Of a DNA stretch of 32,016 nucleotides, positions 1-10,070 are shown in pieces. The notes under the pieces are model-generated. The model was given only the letters and a program-made list of their open reading frames with translations. It was not told the DNA's origin and ran no database searches. The DNA is from Syntrophaceae bacterium (GTDB lineage Bacteria; Desulfobacterota; Desulfomonilia; Desulfomonilales; Desulfomonilaceae), in assembly GCA_014874425.1 (NCBI GenBank), contig JACWAG010000056.1, positions 1 to 32,016 on the forward strand. Direction: 5' to 3'. Position 1 is the first letter of the stretch. Every line of letters begins with the position of its first letter. Both the position numbers and the translations under genes were made by a program.

Positions 1-181
1 CCGCAGCTCCCTGTTCCAATCTCTTCTTCCAACGATACAGGGTCAAGGGATGAATCCCGTGGCGTCGCGAGACCTCCACTCCATTTCCTGACGAATCCCA
101 TTCCCTCAGGATCTCCAGCCTCTGATTGGCTGTGAACTTCTTGCGCTGTTTGCCTTCCACCGTTGTCAGTTGGACGCTCAT
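1..181 (-). CDS. Transposase OrfA-like HTH protein (IS3/IS66-type), 3' part outside window
   Basis: Minus-strand translation from ATG at 181: MSVQLTTVEGKQRKKFTANQRLEILREWDSSGNGVEVSRRHGIHPLTLYRWKKRLEQGAA..., a typical transposase_8 HTH, with strong RBS GGAGGAGGAG. Runs off the window edge, so absent from the ORF track. Confidence 0.8.
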   Translation of the reverse strand, partial: MSVQLTTVEGKQRKKFTANQRLEILREWDSSGNGVEVSRRHGIHPLTLYRWKKRLEQGAA

Positions 182-278
182 GCATACTCCTCCTCCAAAC
201 TTCGGGGTTCATATTATGACTCCCGTCGGGCAACTAACAACTTTTTCTCTCAGTTTTTGTCCAGATTGAGCTGAAACA
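1..278 (-). mobile_element. Partial insertion sequence; putative terminus at about 278 (TGTTTCAGCTCAATCTGGACA on minus strand)
   Basis: Transposase ORF with a non-coding leader. The neighbouring pyruvate-kinase-like reading frame loses family resemblance at about 278. The exact end is inferred. Confidence 0.5.
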
Positions 279-477
279 TTATAATACGAACATCAGGACC
301 GAGGATCTCCCTGGCCTTTAGCGCGCTGGCGCCTGTTACAGAAGCTATCAGGACGTCTTTGATATTAAGCTCCTTCGTCCTTTTATTGACACATTCCAGG
401 ACCCTTTCAGTAGCGCTTGATCCGGGTTTGGAGAAATAACAAGTAGAAGCTTCATAATACTGATCTGGAGTTTTCAT
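250..477 (-). pseudogene. Pyruvate kinase alpha/beta-domain-like protein, 3'-truncated next to IS
   Basis: TERVLECVNKRTKELNIKDVLIASVTGASALKAREILGPDVRIIM resembles the stand-alone PK C-terminal domain family, then ends abruptly in FQLNLDKN*. Confidence 0.55.
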
Positions 478-585
478 CTATTTTTCTTCCTTGCCGCCAA
501 ATCCAAATATTGTAAATCTTGTTTTGACAAAATCATTCTACGATCATCTGGAAAACTTTTCTATCCTATTAGACACTCTATTTCG

Positions 586-1170
586 TCATGCGCAGACACC
601 ACGCAAATTTAACCAGTTGACAATCTCTTTGTGAACTTCAGATTCCGTCTGCTCGCCGTTTATTCTTTTTATAACATTGTCCTGAAATGTGTCATAAATA
701 GCGGACACGGCTTCAAGGTTCTTCCTTTTCTCGAAAATGGAAAACCCGGCCGATCTCGATTGGCCTATCCGCCTAAGCGCTGCCTCAACCGATACCACCA
801 TTAGAAACACAACGTCAGGTTCCGGGACAATAGATCGGCTGTGGTCAAGGATCTCGAAAGGATCCAGACCTAAAGCTCCTTGATACGCTGCTGACGAATA
901 GTAATATCGATCACAGATTACATGTTGACCGGCCCTCATTGCAGGACCGATAACTGTTTTAACGTGATCAACGCGGTCTTCAAGGAAAAGCCTTGATTCC
1001 TCCTTGGGGGTAAGTCTGGAAGTAAGACTACGCAGTTTCTGCCCAATTATTCCGTCAGAAGGTTCATGTGTTAGTATAAAGAGAATTCCCCGCGATTCAA
1101 AAAAATCAGCCAATAGCCGAGCCTGAGTGCTCTTACCGCTTCCGTCAATGCCTTCAAGAACGATGAACAT
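586..1170 (-). CDS. tmk: Thymidylate kinase
   Basis: MFIVLEGIDGSGKSTQARLLADFFESRG P-loop, DRYYYSSAAYQGALG. Start trimmed from the ORF-track start to the conserved Met. Confidence 0.92.
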   Translation of the reverse strand: MFIVLEGIDGSGKSTQARLLADFFESRGILFILTHEPSDGIIGQKLRSLTSRLTPKEESRLFLEDRVDHVKTVIGPAMRAGQHVICDRYYYSSAAYQGALGLDPFEILDHSRSIVPEPDVVFLMVVSVEAALRRIGQSRSAGFSIFEKRKNLEAVSAIYDTFQDNVIKRINGEQTESEVHKEIVNWLNLRGVCA

Positions 1171-1259
1171 TTTATGACAAACCCCAAAACAATCCTTGTC
1201 CGCGAAACAAAATATGGAAACAAAAATACTTTGTTCATAACGTTCAAGTCTGCGATACA

Positions 1260-2771
1260 ATGTTAAGCAATCCAATAGACAATCTAAATGAGAAAGACCT
1301 TATGTTCAACGTTCCAAAATACAGGATTAAGAAGCTGAACGAGTGTCCGGTAAATGAAAATGGGGATTTTGTCCTTTACTGGATGACCTCAAATCGAAGG
1401 ACTCAATGGAACTTTAGTCTCGACAGAGCTATCATGTGGGCGCAACAACTTGGAAAACCGCTGATTGTCCTCGAAGCCTTGAGAGTAGGTCAAAAATGGG
1501 CATGTGAGCGATTTCACAATTTTGTCATGGATGGCATGAGAGACAACCGTCAAGCCCTAAAAGACACAGGGGCCTTCTATTACCCATACGTTGAACCGGT
1601 CCCCGGTGCAGGGAAAGGCCTATTGAAAGAGCTTTCAGGAAAAGCCTGCGTCACAATTAGCGACTATTTCCCCTGTTTTTTCCTACCCAAGATGACACTA
1701 GCAGCTTCATTACAAGTGGCTTGCTGGATGGATCAGGTTGATTCAAACGGATTGTTACCACTATTTGAGACAGATCAGGTTTTTGTAAGCGCTTTCTCAT
1801 TCCGAAGATACCTTCAAAAACAGCTTCCCAAATATATTCTGGAAGCCCCTAGCTGCGCGCCGTTGACATACCGTAAGCTGCGAACCTTGGAAAGAATTCC
1901 TGAAAACATTTTGAGTCAATGGCCTCCAATGGAAGACGCTCTTTTGGACTCATCTAATAGAGACCTATCCAAGTTGCCTATAGATCACAACGTTCGGGTC
2001 GTGTCAAAACGGGGTGGCGCTATCGCTGCGACCGAAACTTTGAGTATTTTTATCAACCAGCGTCTTCCTGGATACGCTTCAAACAGAAATCACCCTGATA
2101 TTCCTGCTGTCAGCGGATTGTCGCCGTACCTTCATTGGGGTCACATATCAGTACACGAAATCTTCTGGAGTCTCATGCGGTTCGAAAATTGGACCCCTGA
2201 CAGACTTTCCACAAAGACCGACGGAAAGAGAAATGGTTGGTGGGGCGCCAGTGAGAACACCGAAGCCTTTCTCGATGAGTTGATCACATGGCGAGAACTA
2301 GGGTACAACATGTGCTCGCTAAGAAGTGATTATGATTCTTGTGAATCTTTACCTGAGTGGGCGCGGAAAACCCTTTCCGAGCACCAGAACGACACAAAAG
2401 AATATCTCTATGATCTTGAAGATCTTGAAAAAGCCCGGACACATGACCCAATCTGGAACTCCGCTCAACGAGAACTCGTAAATACTGGAGTTATCCACAA
2501 TTATCTGAGGATGTTGTGGGGCAAGAAGGTCCTGGAATGGACCCCTAACCCGCAAAAAGCCCTCGAAATAATGATAGAATTAAACAACAAATATGCTCTT
2601 GACGGCAGAAATCCCAGTTCTTATACCGGCATATTCTGGATTTTAGGCCGGTATGATCGACCGTGGGCACCGGTCCGTTCCATTTTTGGTAGAATACGAT
2701 ACATGAGTTCAATACGGACTCGCGAAAAACTCAAAATGGACAATTATCTGAGAACTTATCTTACTGATTAA
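1260..2771 (+). CDS. phr: Class II CPD deoxyribodipyrimidine photolyase
   Basis: YWMTSNRRTQWNFSLDRAI, SGLSPYLHWGHIS, FLDELITWRELGYNMC, HNYLRMLWGKKVLEW, GRNPSSYTGIFWILGRYDRPWAPVRSIFGRIRYMSS. The actual start may be 1302. Confidence 0.9.
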   Translation: MLSNPIDNLNEKDLMFNVPKYRIKKLNECPVNENGDFVLYWMTSNRRTQWNFSLDRAIMWAQQLGKPLIVLEALRVGQKWACERFHNFVMDGMRDNRQALKDTGAFYYPYVEPVPGAGKGLLKELSGKACVTISDYFPCFFLPKMTLAASLQVACWMDQVDSNGLLPLFETDQVFVSAFSFRRYLQKQLPKYILEAPSCAPLTYRKLRTLERIPENILSQWPPMEDALLDSSNRDLSKLPIDHNVRVVSKRGGAIAATETLSIFINQRLPGYASNRNHPDIPAVSGLSPYLHWGHISVHEIFWSLMRFENWTPDRLSTKTDGKRNGWWGASENTEAFLDELITWRELGYNMCSLRSDYDSCESLPEWARKTLSEHQNDTKEYLYDLEDLEKARTHDPIWNSAQRELVNTGVIHNYLRMLWGKKVLEWTPNPQKALEIMIELNNKYALDGRNPSSYTGIFWILGRYDRPWAPVRSIFGRIRYMSSIRTREKLKMDNYLRTYLTD

Positions 2772-2780
2772 ATTCTCGAA

Positions 2781-3554
2781 TCAGAGCTTTTCTTCAACCA
2801 AGGATCGTCTTGCGTCCAAAATAACTTTTATTACTTTCGTAACACCTCTGCGATCCTTCATGCAAGTAAGTATTGTTTCCCCGGCGCCTCGCATCTTTGC
2901 CGAGTCGGTTATCATGACATCCAGGTCCGCGCCTACCATTTCAGCCAGATCGATCTTGTTAATAACCAGCAGGTCGGACTGTGTTATCCCGGGTCCACCT
3001 TTTCGTGGGATCTTATCCCCGCCGGAAACATCAATTACGTAAATTGAGAAATCAACCAATTCTCTGCTAAAATGAGCGGCGAGATTGTCTCCCCCACTTT
3101 CCAGGAATAATATGTCAATCTTGCCTTTGAATCTCGACATAAGCTCTTCAAGGGCAAACAGGTTCATGCTGATGTCGTCGCGTATGGCGGCGTGAGGACA
3201 ACCACCGGTCTCCACAGCGATAATTCTGTCGTGTTCAAGAGCATTGCTCCGAATCAAAAATTCAGCGTCCTCTCGTGTAAAAATGTCGTTGGTCACAACA
3301 CCGATACTGTATTCATCACGCATTTTTTTGCACAGGGAATGCAACAACGCGGTTTTTCCACTTCCGACAGGGCCCCCTATCCCAACCGTGAATGCTCGAT
3401 CTGAAAAGTTTCTCGTAGATAACATCTGTTCCCACAGATGAAATTCACCCGGCGCAGGGAGCCGGTCATGGGAATGTTTCATTCCACCGTGCTGATGAGT
3501 ATGTGTTTCATGGACATTAGGACCTGCTCCAAGTCTGTTTCGATGGTCTCCCAT
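2781..3554 (-). CDS. ureG: Urease accessory GTPase UreG with His-rich N-terminus
   Basis: [76 protein letters not shown]-terminal [15 protein letters not shown]. Confidence 0.95.
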   Translation of the reverse strand: MGDHRNRLGAGPNVHETHTHQHGGMKHSHDRLPAPGEFHLWEQMLSTRNFSDRAFTVGIGGPVGSGKTALLHSLCKKMRDEYSIGVVTNDIFTREDAEFLIRSNALEHDRIIAVETGGCPHAAIRDDISMNLFALEELMSRFKGKIDILFLESGGDNLAAHFSRELVDFSIYVIDVSGGDKIPRKGGPGITQSDLLVINKIDLAEMVGADLDVMITDSAKMRGAGETILTCMKDRRGVTKVIKVILDARRSLVEEKL

Positions 3555-3586
3555 TACACTCTCTCCTGTTTGGTTCCTCAATAGTC

Positions 3587-4282
3587 CTAGTTCTGAAACA
3601 GGCGGCTATAAAGTCCAGGATGATTAGCTTGGGCGATTTCAAGCGCTAAAGCTATTCTGTAGGCTTCATAGTATTCAAGGTCCTTGATCAAGTTAATTTC
3701 TGAGCTAACATTACCCAGGACTTCTCCGAGAATTCCCTGAGCCTGATGTGGCCCTAACATTCCGAGCTTTATTGCCGCGCTGATCTGATCACGCAGGGAG
3801 ATATACGCATAGGCGGACAGGGTCTCCATGTGGGCAAATCCAATGGCTCTACATACAATCCCGAATAACGGCGCATAGTGAGTGGACAACTCATTGCGCT
3901 GCAACCAGCCCATAACATCCTCAAAGTCATGTTCCGGGTAAACCATTCTCATAACCTGCAGCAGGACCTTTCCTTGCATAATACTCGCTTTATGAAGGCA
4001 CGGAATTGTAATGAAGGCGTCCAACATCTCCATAACAGGGGCAAGAGATTGACGAAATTCTGAAGCGCTGTTGTATCCGCTATTAACGAATGGCATTTCG
4101 CTACGGGATATTTGGGTCAAAACATTAAACATATATTTTCTAAAATCCGCCACATCTCTAATACGTCCAAGTTTGGCCATGCTCTCAAGGCCGTAAGAGA
4201 AGGCGAAGCTTCCCGACGGAAAAGCTGAATCCGTGATTTGGAACAAGCGTATATCCGGTAAGTATGACTCTTGTTGATTCAT
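3587..4282 (-). CDS. ureF: Urease accessory protein UreF
   Basis: [27 protein letters not shown], position in urease cluster. Confidence 0.93.
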   Translation of the reverse strand: MNQQESYLPDIRLFQITDSAFPSGSFAFSYGLESMAKLGRIRDVADFRKYMFNVLTQISRSEMPFVNSGYNSASEFRQSLAPVMEMLDAFITIPCLHKASIMQGKVLLQVMRMVYPEHDFEDVMGWLQRNELSTHYAPLFGIVCRAIGFAHMETLSAYAYISLRDQISAAIKLGMLGPHQAQGILGEVLGNVSSEINLIKDLEYYEAYRIALALEIAQANHPGLYSRLFQN

Positions 4283-4337
4283 GACCCAGAGGTCCTGTTT
4301 GCAAAATCCAAACAATCAAATCCAATTCAACAATAAA

Positions 4338-6050
4338 CTAAAACAGATGATACATTTGCGTTAGCGGTAATTCAGGCGCCGGTTCGCAACGAAGATGGAC
4401 GCCGTCGGCAAAAACTTTATATGACTCGGGATCTACAACGATCTCCGGGCAAATATCATTCAGAATTAGGTCTTTTTTTTCTATACTTCGACAATTTGTA
4501 ACACTCGCCACTTTCTTTACAAGGTCGTACCGCTCTTTGACATAATTCATCGCTGCTTTGGATACGAAGGCAAGGGAGTTGTTTTTTACGGTCGAACCAA
4601 AGGCTCCGAACATAGGTCTGGAGAAGTACGGCTGCGGAGTTGGAATGGAAGCGTTCGGGTCCCCCATCTGAGCCTCGACTATGACACCGCCCTTGATTAC
4701 CATTTCGGGCTTTACCCCAAAAAATTCCGGCTTCCACAGGACCAAATCCGCGAGTTTCCCTTTCTCAACAGAACCCACATGGTTTGATATCCCGTTAGTG
4801 ATAGCAGGATTGATTGTGTATTTTGCAATGTAACGTCTTACCCTGAAATTGTCGTTTCTCTCCGTGTCTTCTTTCAGCGCGCCGCGTTGAATCTTCATTT
4901 TATGGGCAGTCTGCCACGTGCGGCAAATAACTTCGCCAATGCGTCCCATCGCCTGGGAATCCGAAGACATCATGGATATGGCGCCCAAATCGTGCAGTAT
5001 ATCTTCCGCTGCAATGGTTTCACCACGAATACGGCTTTCGGCAAACGCAATATCTTCAGGTATATTCTGATCCAGGTGATGACACACCAACAACATATCC
5101 AAATGTTCATCAAGTGTATTAATTGTGAGGGGACGTGTAGGATTTGTGGAACTCGGCAGTACATTTGGCTCACCGCACAACCTGATAATGTCAGGAGCGT
5201 GTCCACCACCCGCTCCTTCAGTATGAAATGTGTGTATGGTCCTGTTTTTGAACGCAGCCATTGTATGTTCCACAAAACCTGATTCATTCAAAGTATCGGT
5301 GTGGATCGCGACCTGAATGTCATATTTGTCGGCGACAATTAGACTGGCGTCAATAACTGCAGGGGTCGTTCCCCAGTCTTCATGAAGTTTGAGACCCATC
5401 GCTCCTGCTTCAATCTGTTCGATGAGCCCCGCAGTCCTGGAGGAATTTCCCTTCCCCATGAAGCCGAAATTAAGAGGGAAAGCGTCTGTCGACCTCAGCA
5501 TCATTTGAATATGGTTACTACCTGGCGTACAAGTGGTAGCGTTCGTTCCAGTGGCGGGTCCTGTTCCACCCCCAATCATGGTCGTCAGGCCCGACGCCAA
5601 CGCTTCATGAATCTGTTGGGGACAGATAAAATGGACATGGCTATCAATTCCGCCCGCAGTCAATATGAGGCCTTCACCGGCTATGGCTTCCGTAGTGACC
5701 CCTACGATTAGTTCGGGGGCAACACCGGACATTATATGAGGATTACCGGCTTTGCCAATGCCCGCGATGAGCCCGTTTTTCACACCAATATCCGCCTTAT
5801 ATATTCCTGAATGATCGATTACGAGCGCATTTGTAATCACCACGTCTAAGGCGTCATTGTCAGACACCCCAGACGCTTGTCCCATTCCGTCACGCAGAAC
5901 TTTCCCCCCGCCGAATTTACATTCATCTCCATATACGGTGAAATCCTTCTCGACCTCAATAATGAGATCCGTGTCACCTAGACGCAATCGATCACCCACC
6001 GTCGGCCCATAAATCTCGGCATAAGCTGAATGTGACAAACACCTACTCAT
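4338..6050 (-). CDS. ureC: Urease alpha subunit
   Basis: 570 aa; [27 protein letters not shown] (carbamylated Lys motif), [37 protein letters not shown]. Confidence 0.98.
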   Translation of the reverse strand: MSRCLSHSAYAEIYGPTVGDRLRLGDTDLIIEVEKDFTVYGDECKFGGGKVLRDGMGQASGVSDNDALDVVITNALVIDHSGIYKADIGVKNGLIAGIGKAGNPHIMSGVAPELIVGVTTEAIAGEGLILTAGGIDSHVHFICPQQIHEALASGLTTMIGGGTGPATGTNATTCTPGSNHIQMMLRSTDAFPLNFGFMGKGNSSRTAGLIEQIEAGAMGLKLHEDWGTTPAVIDASLIVADKYDIQVAIHTDTLNESGFVEHTMAAFKNRTIHTFHTEGAGGGHAPDIIRLCGEPNVLPSSTNPTRPLTINTLDEHLDMLLVCHHLDQNIPEDIAFAESRIRGETIAAEDILHDLGAISMMSSDSQAMGRIGEVICRTWQTAHKMKIQRGALKEDTERNDNFRVRRYIAKYTINPAITNGISNHVGSVEKGKLADLVLWKPEFFGVKPEMVIKGGVIVEAQMGDPNASIPTPQPYFSRPMFGAFGSTVKNNSLAFVSKAAMNYVKERYDLVKKVASVTNCRSIEKKDLILNDICPEIVVDPESYKVFADGVHLRCEPAPELPLTQMYHLF

Positions 6051-6813
6051 TATCTACTCCCAAAAAACCCTTCTCTTTGGCGCTCTTTAGAGCGATAGCC
6101 TGATTGGCCTCGGATAATTCTCCGGAAATGAGACCGTGACCTCCGTACACTATTCTTTGTCCGGCGATCTCAACCAATTCTACTCTTTTGGATTCCCCCG
6201 GCTCAAATCTCACCGCAGCGCCGGATGGTATGTTAAGCCGATAACCATAGGTCTGCGGTCTCTTAAAATCCAAATACGGGTTCACTTCAAAAAATGGATA
6301 ATGGGAACCAACTTGAATAGGCCGATCCCCTTGGTTTGTAACTTCAATGGTTACTGTTTTGCGGCCTTCATTGAGAATCACATCACCATCTTCACAAAGG
6401 ACCTCTCCAGGTCTACAGTGAATCGCTCCGTCCGTCGGCAACATTTCCACCGTTCTAATCAACCCACTCCCATAGAGCGCCAGTGACTCATCGCCATAAT
6501 TTCTACAAATCGGGTCATGTACGGATACGAGTTTTGTGCCGTCAGGGAACGTGCCCTCGACCTGGACTTCACGAATCATATCCGGCACGTTTCTCATGAC
6601 ATCATTGATTCCAAGAATCTTTTTCCCAAGATCCATCAAATTGGAAACACTGTACGCTTCACGAATAAACTCCAATAATTGTGATGCGATCAACGCGACA
6701 GATTCAACATAATTCAACTTCAGCCCTCGAGCATATCTTTTCTGGGCGAGAAAACCCGCATTATGCAGAATCAATTTTTCTACTTCTCCTGGTGACAGTC
6801 TCATGATGTGCAA
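6043..6813 (-). CDS. ureAB: Fused urease gamma/beta subunit (UreA-UreB)
   Basis: N-terminal UreA signature ([49 protein letters not shown]) is continuous with a UreB domain ([45 protein letters not shown]). Overlaps ureC by 8 nt. Confidence 0.95.
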   Translation of the reverse strand: MHIMRLSPGEVEKLILHNAGFLAQKRYARGLKLNYVESVALIASQLLEFIREAYSVSNLMDLGKKILGINDVMRNVPDMIREVQVEGTFPDGTKLVSVHDPICRNYGDESLALYGSGLIRTVEMLPTDGAIHCRPGEVLCEDGDVILNEGRKTVTIEVTNQGDRPIQVGSHYPFFEVNPYLDFKRPQTYGYRLNIPSGAAVRFEPGESKRVELVEIAGQRIVYGGHGLISGELSEANQAIALKSAKEKGFLGVDNE

Positions 6814-6821
6814 ACCTATGT

Positions 6822-7652
6822 TTAGTATTTTCTTTCGGTAGGGTTGAACCCGAGATAATCCGGATGAGAAACAAAATCGTAGATGGTGTTCGTTATTCTT
6901 ATCAAATCGCTCCTACTATTGGACAAAGCCCTTAGGATGTATCCGTGTCCTCGCACAGGATGTATAGACACAGGAAACCGACTATCAGTTTTCCCACCAC
7001 TACGGTCGATTTCCAACGTAAGCAACCTTTCCAAAGGGCCCCATTTAGGCCCCACCATATAAACATTCAAAAGACATGCCAAACCAGCGAATAGGGCTGG
7101 ATCGTAGTAATTCAATTCACGAGGCGCAAATTCAAACCGATCCATCATCCAAACATAGCCATCCATAAGAACTGTTATTTCATTAACATACTGTGAAAAA
7201 GTGAACCGTTCCCCTGTCTCCAACCGCCCGGCAATGACCCATTCGGCTATTAGGAGAGAGCTTTCCGGACGTACATTCCACGTTTGTTTTTGCTCAAGGT
7301 TACTACCAGAATGTAGGACTATTGGTTCTGAGTTGAGGACACAAAGCGCATTGTTTTCGAGAAAACCTTCTATAATCTGAGAACAGCCTTTGGTGGGACC
7401 TTTGTAAATGTGTAAGTTGCCGACGGAACCTATGTGCAACCGCGCGTCTTCCCGACAAATTACCTTGAGACGAACAGCGTCACCATCAACCATGCCGCCC
7501 CCATAATTTGAGACAAAAACGTGACAACTCGACGCATTCACACGAGGATTGAAAAGGCGAATAGGAGTGATGCTCCGGGAGGTAATCACTCGAGACATTC
7601 CCCCGGATATTCCTACCTCCAGGTAGCTCCATTGATTTTCTTCATTGCCCAT
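6822..7652 (-). CDS. ureD: Urease accessory protein UreD/UreH
   Basis: [39 protein letters not shown]; first gene of the urease cluster. Confidence 0.9.
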   Translation of the reverse strand: MGNEENQWSYLEVGISGGMSRVITSRSITPIRLFNPRVNASSCHVFVSNYGGGMVDGDAVRLKVICREDARLHIGSVGNLHIYKGPTKGCSQIIEGFLENNALCVLNSEPIVLHSGSNLEQKQTWNVRPESSLLIAEWVIAGRLETGERFTFSQYVNEITVLMDGYVWMMDRFEFAPRELNYYDPALFAGLACLLNVYMVGPKWGPLERLLTLEIDRSGGKTDSRFPVSIHPVRGHGYILRALSNSRSDLIRITNTIYDFVSHPDYLGFNPTERKY

Positions 7653-7722
7653 AGCTCACGACTGTTTAAAATTGGTATCTGTCAAAATTTCCATACGGAA
7701 ATAATCGTACAAGATTTCTTGA

Positions 7723-9903
7723 TCATGATTCATTCGAAGCGACTCTCACCACATCGAACGTTGTATCAGTGATATCAACGATCTCTTCAAATGGTATTGG
7801 CGACCCGCTTTGAGTTCTCACCGCGTTCAGGAATCTCGTGATCGACTCCTTGTGACCCTTGTCTTGCTTCCATAAGGAAATTTTCTTGAAGCCCGGCCAA
7901 TCAAAACCTTTTAATGATTGAAAGTTGTCCAGTTGTAGTATTCTTCCTCCACAAAATATTTCAATTCTCTCCTTGGGGAAGGACTTGGCGCCGTTCGCCA
8001 AGTAGTGAACTGTTCCGAACGAACCATTTTCAAACTTAATCGTGAAGGTCATTTTATCATCTGTGACAAAAACACCCGGAGCTGAGCCTATTTTTGTTGA
8101 ACAAACCGAGGTTGGCCTTGATCCAGTCAAATAGTACAACAAATCTACGAAATGGCAGCCTTCTCCAATTATTCGCCCCCCTCCGACCATGGGATCTTGG
8201 GTCCAATCTCCTGGTGGGACTTCACCGGCGTTTACTGTAATTATAATTGATATCGGCTGCTTTATTCCTTTCAGAAGTTCCTTAATCTTCTGAATATGAG
8301 GCGCAAATCTCCTGTTGAAACCGATCATAACAATCGGCGGGTTTTCATATTCTCGGGAGGACAGGTAAGCGGCCTCAATCGTCTTTACCTGTTCAGGAAA
8401 AATTGCGAGGGGTTTCTCAACATAAACATTTTTCCCAACTTTTAGGGCTTCACAAACCAAACCAGAATGAGTGTTGTGACGCGTTAGAACAAAGATTGTG
8501 TTAATTTCAGGGTCTGTGAAAAGGCTCGCAGTGTCCGTGGTAGCATAGCTAAAACCAAATTTCTTGCCCGCGTATGCTCCGCTCACACCAGTAGAGGTTG
8601 ATAGTGTTTTGAGTTTTGCTCCGGTAGCATTGAGGGCTGGCAAGAATGTTCTCAATCCATAATTCCCAGCGCCTATAACGCCAACAACAGGCTCAACTTG
8701 TCCCACTCTTTTTTTTGCCTCGTCATCTGGGATCCTTGTTGTCTTTTGAGGCAGTTTAACGGTTTTTTTGACTAACTCACTTTCTGACATTCCGTCAGAA
8801 TCATAGGTCAATAATATGCCGAGAGATGGCTCTGGTCCTCCTAGCAGCTCGTAAGCGTTCGCAGCTTCTTCGAACTTGAACCGATGAGAGATCAAAGGTT
8901 GCACAGCGAGCTTCTTGGTCGCCAAAAGTTCAAGCGCCGCCTCAAAATTCCGTTGTTCAGTCCACCTAACAAACCCATAAGGATAATCGGCGCCTCTTTC
9001 TTCGTATTCAGGATCGTATCGACCTGGCCCGTATGAACAAGAAACCTGAAAGCTCAGTTCTTTCTCATAGAACAGTGATCTATCAAGATTAAGCCCTGTT
9101 ACCCCCACCAGTACTATTCGGCCACGTTTCCGGCAGATTTTGGCGCCTTGTCTCACTGGCTCATCACTCTGAGTAGCGGCTGTAATTATCACACCATCCA
9201 CGCCTAAGTCATTTGAGAATGCTGACGCCGATTTCAATAGGTCCTCTCCACTAGAGAGGTTTACCGCCTGTATGCCTAGGCTTTCAGCCATGGCGATTTT
9301 GCTGGGGTCTAGGTCTACACCAAGAACCCGACAACCGTTAGCTTTCAAAATCTGGGCCGTTATCAAGCCTATCAGGCCAAGACCCGTAACTACAAAATTT
9401 TCACCCAGTGTAGGATTTGCTAGACGAATACCCTGCAGCCCAATAGCTCCCAAAACTGTGAAGACCGCATGTTCATCCGAAACTGTTTCTGGAATCTTAG
9501 CGCAGAGGTTTTTCGGTACCAGAACAATATCAGCGTGTGGTCCATTGGAAACAACACGGTCCCCAATCTTGAAAGCTTCTACTTCTGCCCCCTTTTCCAG
9601 GACTACGCCAACATTGCTGTAACCCATTATTATCGGGTGATCGAGCTTTTCACGGACAGCGTCGATAGTTTGAAACAAGCCCTCCTTCTTGAATTTTTCT
9701 AGGACCTGCAACACTTTCTCCGGCTGTCTTCGGGCCTTCTGAAACAAACTCGCTTGGCCCAGTTCCACCACGCTGCGTTCTGTCCCTGAGGAAACAAGGC
9801 TTGCGACAGTCTTTATCAGTAAATGACCCTGCCGGACTTTTGGCGCAGGAACCTCAGTCAGCTCAGCTCGACCATCACCCAGGTTTTGGAGAACCTGTTT
9901 CAT
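7723..9903 (-). CDS. Two-domain protein: zinc-type alcohol dehydrogenase-like (MDR) plus Gfo/Idh/MocA oxidoreductase
   Basis: N-terminal MDR fold with FVVTGLGLIGLITAQILKANGCRVLGVD; C-terminal VGVIGAGNYGLRTFLPALNATGA, VYVEKPLAI, GGGRIIGEGCHFVDLLYYLTG. Start set at MKQVLQNLGD. Confidence 0.88.
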   Translation of the reverse strand: MKQVLQNLGDGRAELTEVPAPKVRQGHLLIKTVASLVSSGTERSVVELGQASLFQKARRQPEKVLQVLEKFKKEGLFQTIDAVREKLDHPIIMGYSNVGVVLEKGAEVEAFKIGDRVVSNGPHADIVLVPKNLCAKIPETVSDEHAVFTVLGAIGLQGIRLANPTLGENFVVTGLGLIGLITAQILKANGCRVLGVDLDPSKIAMAESLGIQAVNLSSGEDLLKSASAFSNDLGVDGVIITAATQSDEPVRQGAKICRKRGRIVLVGVTGLNLDRSLFYEKELSFQVSCSYGPGRYDPEYEERGADYPYGFVRWTEQRNFEAALELLATKKLAVQPLISHRFKFEEAANAYELLGGPEPSLGILLTYDSDGMSESELVKKTVKLPQKTTRIPDDEAKKRVGQVEPVVGVIGAGNYGLRTFLPALNATGAKLKTLSTSTGVSGAYAGKKFGFSYATTDTASLFTDPEINTIFVLTRHNTHSGLVCEALKVGKNVYVEKPLAIFPEQVKTIEAAYLSSREYENPPIVMIGFNRRFAPHIQKIKELLKGIKQPISIIITVNAGEVPPGDWTQDPMVGGGRIIGEGCHFVDLLYYLTGSRPTSVCSTKIGSAPGVFVTDDKMTFTIKFENGSFGTVHYLANGAKSFPKERIEIFCGGRILQLDNFQSLKGFDWPGFKKISLWKQDKGHKESITRFLNAVRTQSGSPIPFEEIVDITDTTFDVVRVASNES

Positions 9904-10070
9904 GAAATTTCTCCGTACCTCAATCTTATTGACTTTTTCCCATTGACCTAAGGCCAAAACCCCAACCTTGCCAACATGCAGGTTTACTAGTAAAATGGCC
10001 TTTCATAACCAACTGCTTGCGAAAGAGTTTATTTACCGCAACTAACTACCATCATCAGGAGGCGCCTGTT

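Noticed and set aside
1171-1275. N-terminal extension of the tmk ORF (MDCLTLYRRLERYEQSIFVSIFCFADKDCFGVCHK)
   Set aside because: The conserved start MFIVLEGIDGSGKS is at 1170. The extension overlaps the divergent promoter and photolyase start region.
4887-5711. Plus-strand and alternative-frame ORFs inside ureC
   Set aside because: Antisense or out of frame to a clear 570-aa UreC; no domain signal.
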